A DNA stretch of 64,000 nt from Bacteroidales bacterium UBA5206 (GTDB taxonomy: Bacteria > Bacteroidota > Bacteroidia > Bacteroidales > Tenuifilaceae), in contig DHVO01000089.1 of assembly GCA_002412705.1 (NCBI GenBank), positions 1-64,000 of the forward strand. The letters are read 5' to 3'. The stretch's first letter is position 1. The number at the start of each line of letters is the position of its first letter. The position numbers were made by a program, and so were the translations under genes. Positions 8,773-17,487 of this stretch are shown in pieces. The notes beneath the pieces were generated by a model. The model did not search any database and was not told the DNA's origin. It was given only the letters and a program-made list of their open reading frames with translations.

Positions 8773-9336
8773 ATGATGCAGAACAGAGAGCTATTACCCG
8801 ATAGCAGCAATACGTTAATTGCCTTGCTGCAGAAGCGTTTTCAGAGCAATATGCACCGCCATAGTGTACTTGTGTGGCCTGATATTGTGGTTAAACTACA
8901 AGCTAATTCGGAAAAGCTTTGGTCGCTTAACCAGATGGAGCAAACTGGCGGTGAGCCAGATGTTGTTGGTTTTGATACACAAACAGGTGAGTTCCTCTTT
9001 TGCGATTGTTCCAAGGAATCCCCTAAGGGCCGAAGAAGCCTTTGCTACGATGACCAGGCTTTGAACGATCGAAAGGAAAATAAACCTGCAGGCAGCGCAA
9101 AGGCAATGGCTGCAAGTATGGGCGTTGAGCTACTTACAGAGCATCAGTATAGAGAGCTGCAGCAGTTGGAGCCGTTTGATGCCAAAACATCAAGTTGGAT
9201 AGAAACCCCTAGTGAGGTAAGGACGCTTGGTGGCGCTCTATTTGGCGATTATCGTTACGGACGGGTTTTTATTTACCATAACGGAGCCGCATCGTACTAC
9301 GCAGTTAGGGGGTTTAGGGCGATGTTGCGGGTATAG
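8773..9336 (+). CDS. DUF4256 family protein
   Basis: 187 aa from ATG 8773 (a second ATG follows at 8776). An upstream in-frame ATG at 8734 would add a poorly supported extension. The protein is soluble, with conserved blocks WSLNQMEQTGGEPDVV, FCDCSKESPKGRRSLCYD and a C-terminal GGALFGDYRYGRVFIYHNGA. These are hallmarks of DUF4256, a widespread family of about 185 aa with no known activity. No partner genes. Confidence 0.8.
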   Translation: MMQNRELLPDSSNTLIALLQKRFQSNMHRHSVLVWPDIVVKLQANSEKLWSLNQMEQTGGEPDVVGFDTQTGEFLFCDCSKESPKGRRSLCYDDQALNDRKENKPAGSAKAMAASMGVELLTEHQYRELQQLEPFDAKTSSWIETPSEVRTLGGALFGDYRYGRVFIYHNGAASYYAVRGFRAMLRV

Positions 9337-9390
9337 CTTTGGTGTGTGTTAATTAACAAAATACCCTGAAGCATTTGAAATATTACAGAT

Positions 9391-10248
9391 ATGACAAAAG
9401 AAAAAATATTATTAGCAGGAGCTACTGGATATTTAGGTCGATTCATAACACAGGAATTGATTGACAGAGGCTATGAAACGAGAATTATAGTTCGCAACAA
9501 AGAAAAAGTAAAACTAAGTTCGCTAGATATTGAAATAGTTGAAGCTCAAATAACGAAACCCGATAATTTGAAAGATGTATGCAAAAATATTGATATTGTA
9601 ATCAGCACGGTTGGAATTACAAGGCAAAAGGATGGATTAACCTATATGGATGTCGATTATCAGGCAAATGCAAACCTGATTAATGAAGCCAAAAAAAGCG
9701 GAGTTAAAAAATTCATCTACATATCCGTTTTAAATGGAGAGAAACTTAGGAACCTGAAAATTTGTGAGGCAAAAGAAAAATTAGGAGATTATTTAAAATC
9801 TTCTGGATTAAATTATTGCATAATTCGACCAAATGGATTTTTCTCTGATATGGCAGATTTTCTTAAAATGGCGAGAGGAGGAAAAGTTTACTTGTTCGGA
9901 GACGGAAAATTAAAACTAAATCCAATTCACGGAAAAGATTTAGCAAAAGAGGTTGTAAATGCTATCAACCAAGATAAAAAAGAGATTAATATTGGCGGTC
10001 CTGATTTGCTTTCTCAAAACGAAATTGCAGTATTGGCATTGAAAGCTTATGGAAAGAAAATTAAGATTATTCATTTGCCTGATTGGATAAGGCAATTTGC
10101 TCTTTGGAGTGTTAGGACATTTACGAGTTCAAAAACGTATGGTTCGATTGAATTTTTTATGACAACTATGGTTATGGATATGACTGCTCCACTATTTGGA
10201 GAAGAGAAATTAGAAAATTTTTTCAATAACGAAGCTAAAAATAAATAA
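9391..10248 (+). CDS. NAD(P)-binding atypical SDR (NmrA/complex-I-39kDa-like)
   Basis: 285 aa. Rossmann fold with the dinucleotide-binding GATGYLG near residues 10-16 and an NAD(P)-sensing Arg after beta-2, then ISTVG and VKKFIYISVLNG blocks typical of atypical extended SDRs, and FGDGKLKLNPIHGKDLA near residues 165-182. No YxxxK catalytic pair is obvious, as is usual for this group. The coding sequence is visibly richer in A and T (AAA, ATT, GAA codons) than its neighbours, which suggests recent acquisition. Substrate unknown. Confidence 0.82.
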   Translation: MTKEKILLAGATGYLGRFITQELIDRGYETRIIVRNKEKVKLSSLDIEIVEAQITKPDNLKDVCKNIDIVISTVGITRQKDGLTYMDVDYQANANLINEAKKSGVKKFIYISVLNGEKLRNLKICEAKEKLGDYLKSSGLNYCIIRPNGFFSDMADFLKMARGGKVYLFGDGKLKLNPIHGKDLAKEVVNAINQDKKEINIGGPDLLSQNEIAVLALKAYGKKIKIIHLPDWIRQFALWSVRTFTSSKTYGSIEFFMTTMVMDMTAPLFGEEKLENFFNNEAKNK

Positions 10249-10323
10249 AAACGGCACACAGTATACAGTGATAATTGTTTGATAATCATGTGTATGTGAA
10301 GTGTTAGTTCTCGAGTCAACTTT

Positions 10324-10381
10324 TTCCTAGCAGATAGGAAAGAAGCCCGAAAACCTAACCGTTTCCTATTGTAAAACGGTT
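10324..10381. promoter_or_regulatory. Two small inverted repeats upstream of the MFS gene
   Basis: TTCCTA-5-TAGGAA at 10324-10340 and AACCGTTT-9-AAACGGTT at 10357-10381 lie in the leader of the MFS gene. They could be operators, or a weak terminator of the SDR gene. No regulator is adjacent. Confidence 0.3.
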
Positions 10382-10411
10382 TACCGTGTTTTGCTAATTG
10401 CTTTTAATTTG

Positions 10412-11593
10412 ATGTTAATGAAGGGGATAACTCGTGCCGTTTGGGTGTTGTCTGTTATTAGCTTGCTTACCGATACTGCCAGTGAGATGCTATACCCAGT
10501 AATGCCTATCTACTTAAAATCCATTGGCTTTACTGTGGTTCTAATTGGAGTGCTAGAGGGGCTTGCTGAGGCAACAGCAGGGCTAAGCAAGGGGTACTTT
10601 GGTAAACTCTCTGATACCGCAGGGAAGCGGGTTCCCTTTGTGCAAGTGGGCTACTCGCTAAGTGCCATATCAAAGCCTCTAATGGCATTTTTTATTTACC
10701 CTCTGTGGATATTCTTTGCAAGAACAATTGATAGGTTTGGCAAAGGAATAAGAACTGGTGCAAGGGATGCAATCCTTTCTAGCGAGGCAACTCCAGCAAC
10801 AAAGGGGCGCGTATTTGGATTTCACCGATCAATGGATACCCTTGGAGCTGTTCTTGGCCCTTCTTTGGCGTTGGTTTACCTCTACTATTTCCCCGATGAC
10901 TACAGAACCCTTTTTCTTGTTGCATTCTTCCCTGGACTGCTTGCCATTGCTGCATCTTTCCTACTAAAGGAAAAGCCTAGCCAGCAGACCAATGTTAAGC
11001 CCCCGGTTAAGTTCTTCTCTTTTATCGGCTACTGGAAGGAGAGCCCTGTGGCCTATAAAAAGTTGCTGGTAGGATTACTGGTCTTTACCCTATTCAATAG
11101 TTCCGATGTTTTTCTGTTGCTAAAGGCTAAGGATGCAGGTTTAAGTGATGCCGCTGTAATTGGGGTTTATATTTTCTACAACCTCATTTACGCATTGTTC
11201 TCATATCCTATCGGGATTTTAGCCGATAGGGTAGGGCTTAAATCAATTCTTATATCAGGCCTAATTGCCTTTGCCACGGTATATTTTGGTATGGCGTTTT
11301 GTTCGGGGATGTATGTTTACCTCGGCTTGTTCTTTGTTTATGGCGTTTATGCCGCTGCAACCGAGGGTGTATCAAAGGCTTGGATATCGAATATTATTAG
11401 TAAAAATTATACTGCCACAGCAATAGGAACCTTTGCTGGGCTGCAAAGTGTTTGTGCCTTGATGGCGAGTTCGTTAACTGGCCTTGTTTGGTTCGTTTTT
11501 GGGGCAACAACCGCTTTTGTGCTTACTGCTGCTGTAACGCTACTTGTATGCATTTATCTGTTTGTTTACGTGCCAAAACCTAGTTGTTCCTAA
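10412..11593 (+). CDS. Major facilitator superfamily transporter
   Basis: 393 aa from ATG 10412 (ATG 10418 is equally possible). About 11-12 hydrophobic segments. The loop 2-3 signature appears as GYFGKLSDTAGKRVPF near residues 59-74, and DRFGKGIRTGARDAIL near 108-123 is shared with a subgroup of putative efflux or sugar-like MFS proteins in Bacteroidota. An inner-membrane secondary transporter is certain in outline. The substrate cannot be read from the sequence. It stands alone. Confidence 0.85.
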   Translation: MLMKGITRAVWVLSVISLLTDTASEMLYPVMPIYLKSIGFTVVLIGVLEGLAEATAGLSKGYFGKLSDTAGKRVPFVQVGYSLSAISKPLMAFFIYPLWIFFARTIDRFGKGIRTGARDAILSSEATPATKGRVFGFHRSMDTLGAVLGPSLALVYLYYFPDDYRTLFLVAFFPGLLAIAASFLLKEKPSQQTNVKPPVKFFSFIGYWKESPVAYKKLLVGLLVFTLFNSSDVFLLLKAKDAGLSDAAVIGVYIFYNLIYALFSYPIGILADRVGLKSILISGLIAFATVYFGMAFCSGMYVYLGLFFVYGVYAAATEGVSKAWISNIISKNYTATAIGTFAGLQSVCALMASSLTGLVWFVFGATTAFVLTAAVTLLVCIYLFVYVPKPSCS

Positions 11594-11712
11594 TTTTAGT
11601 AATTCGTTTTTAATGTACTGACATTTAATGTTATATGTTGATGTTATTATAATGGTAATTTATAACATAAATTCCCTCTGATTTAGAGCGTAAACAGAAT
11701 TACTTCTTTATC

Positions 11713-11720
11713 TATCTTTG
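11713..11720 (+). promoter_or_regulatory. -7 promoter element, TRIC-channel gene (leaderless candidate)
   Basis: TATCTTTG matches TAnnTTTG exactly and ends 4 bases before the ATG at 11725, so transcription would start at or next to the start codon. No TTG is present near -33. Confidence 0.6.
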
Positions 11721-11724
11721 CCGC

Positions 11725-12339
11725 ATGATTCAAGATTTTTCATATCTCTACGCCCTGGATTTACTGGGAACCTTTGTTTTTGCCATCAGCGGTTTTTTAA
11801 CTGCTTCCGACAAGAAGTTCGACCTTTTTGGCGCGGCAGTTATCTCTCTGGTTACGGCTTTAGGCGGGGGAACCATTCGCGATATGCTCATTGGTAGTCA
11901 CCCGGTGGGGTGGATGATTAATGCCAACTACCTTTATGCCGTACTTGGTGGAATTGTGGCTAGTATTCTTTTTAAAAGGCATATAGAGCGGTTGCGCCGC
12001 ACCCTTTTCCTTTTCGACTCCATTGGGATTGGCATTTTCACCGTGGTTGGCTTGCAAAAGACTCTGGGTTACGATGTTTCTCCGTTCATTGCAGCCATAA
12101 TGGGAACTACTTCCGCCGTATTTGGCGGTGTTGTTCGCGATATTCTCTCTGGCGAGGTTCCCCTTATTTTCCGAAAGGAGATTTACGCAACGGCTTGTTT
12201 TGTTGGTGGGCTATTCTATCTATTCCTGTGCTGGTTGGGCATTGGAACCGATTGGTCTGCAAGTATCACCGTGCTACTTATCATCGGAATTCGCCTTTTG
12301 TCGGTTCATTTCAAGTGGTCGCTACCTCGCATGGGGTAA
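11725..12339 (+). CDS. TRIC (UPF0126/YicG-type) cation channel protein
   Basis: 204 aa with about seven membrane helices arranged as two similar halves. The paired glycine motifs ALGGGTIRDMLIG (near residues 45-57) and VFGGVVRDILSGEVP (near 131-145) are the signature of UPF0126, now recognised as prokaryotic trimeric intracellular cation (TRIC) channels. Each half also has a FxxDSIGIGIFTVVG or LDLLGTFVFAISG helix. Physiological role in bacteria is uncertain. Single gene. Confidence 0.9.
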   Translation: MIQDFSYLYALDLLGTFVFAISGFLTASDKKFDLFGAAVISLVTALGGGTIRDMLIGSHPVGWMINANYLYAVLGGIVASILFKRHIERLRRTLFLFDSIGIGIFTVVGLQKTLGYDVSPFIAAIMGTTSAVFGGVVRDILSGEVPLIFRKEIYATACFVGGLFYLFLCWLGIGTDWSASITVLLIIGIRLLSVHFKWSLPRMG

Positions 12340-12412
12340 GTAAAGGCAGTTTTATACACTTTTTCTCTGATGTGCATTGTACATTAGCCCTTTAACTACG
12401 GGCTAAAATCAT

Positions 12413-12420
12413 TACATTTG
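12413..12420 (+). promoter_or_regulatory. -7 promoter element, mutS2
   Basis: TACATTTG matches TAnnTTTG and lies 17 bases before the mutS2 ATG, implying a leader of about 12 bases. Confidence 0.55.
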
Positions 12421-12437
12421 CGCTCTAATTATCTAAA

Positions 12438-14951
12438 ATGGATAGTATTTACCCATCGTCTTTTGAATCTAAAGTAGGATTCGACCGCATTCGTGAGCAT
12501 GTTGCAGGCCTTTGCCTTTGCCCTTTAGGAAGGCGTAACGCGCAACAGGTACAGTTTATTAGCGATTACCAAACCGTTGTTCGTTTAGTTGATGAAACCA
12601 GCGAGATGAAAACCATTCTTCTGATGGAAGATGGCTTTCCTGTTGATGGTTACGTTGATGCCACTCCCTTTTTGGAGCGCATTAAGCGTGAGGGAACTTA
12701 CCTTGACGAGACGGAGCTGGTTAATCTTCGCCGCTCGCTCGATGCCATTCGCGCCCTACTTGCATTCTTCAAAAAGGGCGATGAGCCAAAGTACCCTCGC
12801 CTTACCGATTTGGCCAAGCCAGTAGCGTACTTCCCTTACGTATCGGATAGGATTGATGCTATAATCAACAAGTTTGGCAAGGTAAAGGACAACGCTTCGC
12901 CAGAGCTGGCGCAAATCCGCTCATCCATTTCGTCTATACAGAACTCCATTTCAAAGCGTATAACCAGCATTCTTAAGAGCGCGCAGTCGGAGGGGATTGT
13001 TGAGTCGGATGCATCGCCATCCATCCGCGATGGTCGTATCGTAATCCCCGTGCTTGCTGCCAATAAGCGCAAGCTTAAGGGGTTGGTACTTGATGAGTCG
13101 GCCACAGGTAAAACTGTGTTCATTGAGCCTGTTGAGGTGGTTGAGATGAATAATGAGCTTCGCGATTTGGAGTATCAGGAGCGCCGCGAGGTTATTCGTA
13201 TCCTTGTGGAATTTGCCGATAGCATTCGTCCCTATCTACCCGATTTGTTGCTATCGTACGAGTTTCTTGGTGCCATTGATTTTATTAGAGCCAAAGCGCT
13301 GTTTGCCCTAAATGTAGCTGGTAACAAGCCCATTGTAAATAGCAAGGCGGGAATCTCACTGCGCAATGCGGTGCATCCGCTCCTAATGTTAGCGCTAAAA
13401 AAGGAGGGCAAGTCGGTAGTTCCGCTCACCTTGGAGCTAAACGATAAGAATCACTTACTGTTGATATCGGGTCCCAACGCAGGAGGAAAATCGGTGTGCT
13501 TAAAAACCACTGGTTTAGCGCAGTACATGCTTCAGTGCGGGTTCCTTCCTCCTGTAACGGAGAATAGCGAGATGGGTATCTTTAACAAGATATTCATTGA
13601 TATTGGCGATGAGCAGTCCATTGAGAACGATTTAAGTACATATAGCTCCCACCTTCTCAACATGAAGCACTTCCTTAGGTATGCCGATAGCAAAACCATG
13701 GTGCTTATTGATGAGTTTGGCTCGGGTACCGAACCCGTGGCCGGTGGTGCCATTGCCGAGGCTATTCTTGGCAAGCTTAACGAGGCGGGAACCTTTGGAA
13801 TTATCACCACGCACTACTCTAATCTAAAGCATTTTGCCAGCAATTCCGATGGTATTATTAATGGCGCAATGCTTTTTGATAATGTTAAGATTGAGCCGTT
13901 CTTCCGCCTAGAGGTGGGAAAGCCGGGCAGCAGCTTTGCCTTTGAGATTGCCCGTAAAATAGGCCTTCCCGAAGATTTGCTACAGGTTGCATCGAGCAAA
14001 ACGGGCGACGATTATGTTACCTTCGAAAAACACCTCCGCGTGATATCGCGCGATAAGCGCTACTGGGAGCAGAAACGGGAAAAGATTCGCCTTACCGATA
14101 AGCGCCTTGAGGAGATGGAGCAGAAGCTGGCATCGGAGCTTAGCGCGCTTAAAACAAAGAAACAGGAGGTAGTGCAGCAGGCAAAGCAAGAGGCGCAGGC
14201 GCTACTTGCCGAGACCAACAGGCGCATTGAGAATACTATACGCGAGATTCGTGAGGCTGAGGCCGAGAAGGAGCGTACCCGCGAGCTGCGCAGCAACCTT
14301 GAGCAGTTTAAGGAGGAGGTTAAGCAGCAGCTAGCCGATGGTGCCTCCGATGAGGAGATTGAGCGCAAAATGGCTCAGATAAAGGATAGGCAGAAGCGCC
14401 GCGATGAGCGTAAAACTAAAACGGGTGAGGTTGATGCTAAACCCTCCAAAAAGGGCGCACCTGTTCAGGATGATGAGGATAAGCCCTTGGCGCCTGGCGA
14501 TAAGGTTAAGCTTGCCGGACAGGATATCCCCGGTGAGGTTGTAAGCGTTGGGCCAAACACCGCTGTGGTGGGCTTTGGGCAAATGCTCACCACCGTTCAG
14601 CTCGATAAGCTTCAGCGCATATCTAGCAACGAGTACCGCAAATCGAACAGAGAGGTAAGGCAGCCCCGCACCTCATCAACATACGATATGCACAAGAAGC
14701 GGCTAAACTTTAAGTCCGATATCGATATCCGCGGATATCGTGCCGATGATGCCATGCTAGAGGTGCAAGAGCTGCTAGATGAGGCGCTTATGCTTGGAAT
14801 ATCTCAGGTGCGTATTCTGCACGGAAAGGGTAATGGCATTCTTCGTCAGCTAATTAGGGAGTACCTGCAAACCCTTCCCTTCGTATCGTCCTTTGCCGAT
14901 GAGCGGGTAGATTTGGGTGGAGCCGGAATTACTGTGGTTAAGCTGGATTAG
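12438..14951 (+). CDS. mutS2: MutS2 family ATPase with C-terminal Smr domain
   Basis: 837 aa, full length. Core lever/clamp region, then the ABC-type ATPase with Walker A GPNAGGKS (residues 345-352), Walker B VLIDEFGSGT (422-431) and a TTHY switch near residue 457. A long charged coiled coil (about 530-660) is followed by a KOW-like segment and a C-terminal Smr domain with IDIRG near 763 and HGKGNG at 795-800. No mismatch-recognition domain is present, as expected for MutS2. Known roles: rescue of collided ribosomes (splitting) and suppression of recombination. It is monocistronic. Confidence 0.97.
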   Translation: MDSIYPSSFESKVGFDRIREHVAGLCLCPLGRRNAQQVQFISDYQTVVRLVDETSEMKTILLMEDGFPVDGYVDATPFLERIKREGTYLDETELVNLRRSLDAIRALLAFFKKGDEPKYPRLTDLAKPVAYFPYVSDRIDAIINKFGKVKDNASPELAQIRSSISSIQNSISKRITSILKSAQSEGIVESDASPSIRDGRIVIPVLAANKRKLKGLVLDESATGKTVFIEPVEVVEMNNELRDLEYQERREVIRILVEFADSIRPYLPDLLLSYEFLGAIDFIRAKALFALNVAGNKPIVNSKAGISLRNAVHPLLMLALKKEGKSVVPLTLELNDKNHLLLISGPNAGGKSVCLKTTGLAQYMLQCGFLPPVTENSEMGIFNKIFIDIGDEQSIENDLSTYSSHLLNMKHFLRYADSKTMVLIDEFGSGTEPVAGGAIAEAILGKLNEAGTFGIITTHYSNLKHFASNSDGIINGAMLFDNVKIEPFFRLEVGKPGSSFAFEIARKIGLPEDLLQVASSKTGDDYVTFEKHLRVISRDKRYWEQKREKIRLTDKRLEEMEQKLASELSALKTKKQEVVQQAKQEAQALLAETNRRIENTIREIREAEAEKERTRELRSNLEQFKEEVKQQLADGASDEEIERKMAQIKDRQKRRDERKTKTGEVDAKPSKKGAPVQDDEDKPLAPGDKVKLAGQDIPGEVVSVGPNTAVVGFGQMLTTVQLDKLQRISSNEYRKSNREVRQPRTSSTYDMHKKRLNFKSDIDIRGYRADDAMLEVQELLDEALMLGISQVRILHGKGNGILRQLIREYLQTLPFVSSFADERVDLGGAGITVVKLD

Positions 14952-15268
14952 GCGGATATTGGTGTTTAGTGCTTAGTGTTTGGATACTAGTGTTTGTTTT
15001 TTAGATTTTGGTGTATAGCCTTTATCTTAGTCTAAAATCTAACGTCTAAAATCTATCTTAATCTTTCACATTTCTAGTGTTTGTTTTTTAGATTTTGGTG
15101 TATAGCCTTTCTTAGTCTAACATCTAACGTCTAAAATCTAACATCTATCTTAATCTTTCACGTCTCACGTCTCACCTTACACCTTTCACTTTTCACTTTT
15201 CACGTTTCACTTTTCCCGTTTCCCGTTCCACTCTTTTTCCTATCTTAGCACTAGCAAAAACATTTACC
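14952..15268. repeat. Intergenic region with an imperfect tandem duplication and pyrimidine-rich repeats
   Basis: 317 bases. Two copies of an 83-86-base unit, 14987-15069 and 15074-15159, begin identically (CTAGTGTTTGTTTTTTAG) and differ by a few indels. Within each, short words of the type TCTAA-AATCTAACGTCTAA recur. From 15160 to 15235 a C/T-rich run repeats TTTCAC and TCACGT words many times. No open frame. The region ends just before the glycan-modification cluster; a TATCTTAG element at 15241-15248 may be its -7 site. Confidence 0.8.
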
Positions 15269-16576
15269 GTGGAGCTTCTAGTATATACCAACAGTATTAC
15301 GCCAAGGCTAACCTACATTGCCAAATTCCTTTTGGGGAATATACTTGGCTACACGGTCACCTTTAGCACCAGTAAGTCCAAAATAGTTTCCTTTAATGGT
15401 CCGGTAATCGCTTATACCAATATTTCCGTATCTAATGCGGTAAATATAGTCCCGCATGGGTTGCTAACCGAGATGGATATTACAGAGCAACCGCTTAGCC
15501 TCTCCGTATGGAATGGTTTACCTGTTGTATTTGTTACATCCGATGAGGCAACAATTCCTTTCGATCTGTTTGCCGCATCGTTCTATCTAGTTTCCCGGTA
15601 CGAAGAGTATTTACCCTTTGAGCCCGATAAGCATGGGCGTTTTCCACACGAGGCAAGTGTGCTTTTTAAGGAAGGGTTGCTCAACAGACCCTTGGTTGAC
15701 GAGTGGGCCATGGCGATGCGCAATGAGCTGGCCAAGTTTTTCCCCAAGTATATCATGCCAAAGCGTAGGTTCCACTTTGTTCCTACTATCGATATTGACA
15801 ATGCATTTGCCTATAGGCATAAAGGGTTACGTAGAACTTTCTTTGGTTCTCTTCGTGACTTGGTTTACTTCCGTTTCGACGAGCTCTTTACACGCTATAT
15901 GGCTATTTTGGGTCTTAAACGCGATGTTTACGATGTTTATGAACGGCTATACACCCTACTTGCTCCATACCCTTGGGCTGTGTGGTTTATACTTGGTGGC
16001 AAGTATGGGCATTACGATAAGCGTGTGTCGCTAAAAAAGCGTTCCATGCGCCAGTTGGTTAGGCGAATATCAAGACAGTTTGAGGTGGGTGTTCATCCAT
16101 CGTATGGAGCGGGATTGGATGCAAAAGCCGTTGAAGAGGAGATTGCCCAGCTATCGTTGGTACTAAATGCAGAGGTGAGCAAGAGTCGCCAGCATTTTCT
16201 ACGTATCAAAATGCCATACACCTACAGGCTGTTGTCCCAACTGGGCGTTAAGGCCGATTATTCCATGGGGTACTCTGCTATTAATGGATTTAGGGCGGGC
16301 ACCTGCACTGCATTCAAGTTTTACGACCTAGAGTCGGAACGCGAGCTTCCCCTTATGGTTGTTCCTTTTGCCGTAATGGACAGAGCGTTACTAAACGAAT
16401 GCAGCGATAATGCCGTTAAAGCAGTCTCGCGAGCGCTTCATCTGGCAAAAAACGTGCGAAATGTTGGAGGAACATTTATACTTTTATGGCATAACGAATC
16501 GTTATCTGGTACTAACGAGTGGAAGGATTGGGAAGATGTGCTTCCTGCTATTATTAGCGAAATTAAAAGATTTTAA
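15269..16576 (+). CDS. Polysaccharide-deacetylase-like protein (DUF7033 type)
   Basis: 435 aa, starting at GTG (no in-frame ATG for the next 65 codons, and the N-terminal strand MELLVYTNSITPRL needs this start). Residues 1-150 form an N-terminal domain with FAASFYLVSRYEEYLPFE, characteristic of DUF7033. The remainder is a carbohydrate esterase 4-like barrel with VPTIDIDNAFAY (Asp175, Asp177 in the position of the catalytic/metal Asp pair) and GVHPSYGAG near residue 285. The CE4 fold is clear but metal histidines are not canonical. Probably acts on a glycan or its precursor. First gene of a four-gene run; gap to the next is 2 bases. Confidence 0.75.
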   Translation: MELLVYTNSITPRLTYIAKFLLGNILGYTVTFSTSKSKIVSFNGPVIAYTNISVSNAVNIVPHGLLTEMDITEQPLSLSVWNGLPVVFVTSDEATIPFDLFAASFYLVSRYEEYLPFEPDKHGRFPHEASVLFKEGLLNRPLVDEWAMAMRNELAKFFPKYIMPKRRFHFVPTIDIDNAFAYRHKGLRRTFFGSLRDLVYFRFDELFTRYMAILGLKRDVYDVYERLYTLLAPYPWAVWFILGGKYGHYDKRVSLKKRSMRQLVRRISRQFEVGVHPSYGAGLDAKAVEEEIAQLSLVLNAEVSKSRQHFLRIKMPYTYRLLSQLGVKADYSMGYSAINGFRAGTCTAFKFYDLESERELPLMVVPFAVMDRALLNECSDNAVKAVSRALHLAKNVRNVGGTFILLWHNESLSGTNEWKDWEDVLPAIISEIKRF

Positions 16577-16578
16577 TC

Positions 16579-17487
16579 TTGAATATTAGGTATATACACA
16601 ATGCGGATATTGATATTGCCAAGTGGGATAGCTGCATCTCGGGCTCGGTAAACGGCATTGTTTACGCCTACTCTTGGTATCTCGATATTGTTGCAGGGCA
16701 ATGGGATGCTCTAGTTGGCGATAATTACGATGCCGTATTTCCATTGGTTTCAGCCCAAAAATATGGGTTCAAATACTTATACCAGCCTTTATTTACTCAG
16801 CAACTTGGACTTTTCTCTTCACGTCAGCTCGATACCGATACCGTAAACGCTTTTATAGCCGCAATACCTGCTAGGTTCAGGTATATTAATATTAACCTGA
16901 ATACATTTACGCGGGCATCGCTGCTAGGTGCATCTATACAACCAAGGGTAACCTATCAGCTGGATTTAATAGAGCCCTTTAGGGTTCTCTCTTCGCGATA
17001 TTCGGACAATACCAAGCGGAACGTTTCAAAATCGGTTGCGTATGGTGTAACCGTGCTAAAAGGAGGTGCTGTTGATGAGTTCCTAACCTTTAAAAAGCAG
17101 CATGAGGCAGTACCAATATCGCCTGCAAATTTGAACAAGCTAAGGATGATTATTGCTGCAGCAACTGGGAGCGGGCAGGGCGAGGTGTACATGGCCTACT
17201 CTAACAGGAATGAGCTATGCGCCGCTGCGTTTTTTATACGCTCCAACGGAAAGGTAATTTACCTCTCGGCAGCATCGTCGCCACAGGGGAAGGAGAATCG
17301 AGCCATGTTTGGGCTTATCGATTACTTCCTTATGCAGAACTCAGAGTCGCGCCTTGTGCTCGATTTTGAGGGTTCATCCATCCCTAGTATTGCTAGGTTT
17401 TACGCAGGATTTGGAGCAAAGCCTAGTAGTTATGACCACATCCAGATTAACCGCTTTCCTTGGCCTCTTAAGCTGATGCTGCCATGA
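16579..17487 (+). CDS. FemAB/BioF2-like GNAT-fold acyltransferase
   Basis: 302 aa, apparently starting at TTG: the preceding stop is 2 bases upstream and no ATG precedes the conserved N-terminus. Two GNAT-like halves: YSWYLDIVAGQWDALVG and FKYLYQPLFTQQLGLF near residues 30-80, then the acyl-CoA-binding half with KRNVSKSVAYGV, GKVIYLSAASSPQGKENRAMFGLIDYF and LDFEGSSIPSIARFYAGFGA near residues 220-290. This is the pattern of FemAB/CelD-type acetyltransferases found in exopolysaccharide clusters. Predicted to acylate or aminoacylate a glycan or lipid carrier. Overlaps the next gene by 4 bases. Confidence 0.72.
   Translation: MNIRYIHNADIDIAKWDSCISGSVNGIVYAYSWYLDIVAGQWDALVGDNYDAVFPLVSAQKYGFKYLYQPLFTQQLGLFSSRQLDTDTVNAFIAAIPARFRYININLNTFTRASLLGASIQPRVTYQLDLIEPFRVLSSRYSDNTKRNVSKSVAYGVTVLKGGAVDEFLTFKKQHEAVPISPANLNKLRMIIAAATGSGQGEVYMAYSNRNELCAAAFFIRSNGKVIYLSAASSPQGKENRAMFGLIDYFLMQNSESRLVLDFEGSSIPSIARFYAGFGAKPSSYDHIQINRFPWPLKLMLP

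Noticed and set aside
14987..15159. CRISPR-like repeat
   Set aside because: Only two copies, directly adjacent with no spacers of uniform length, and no cas genes in the window.
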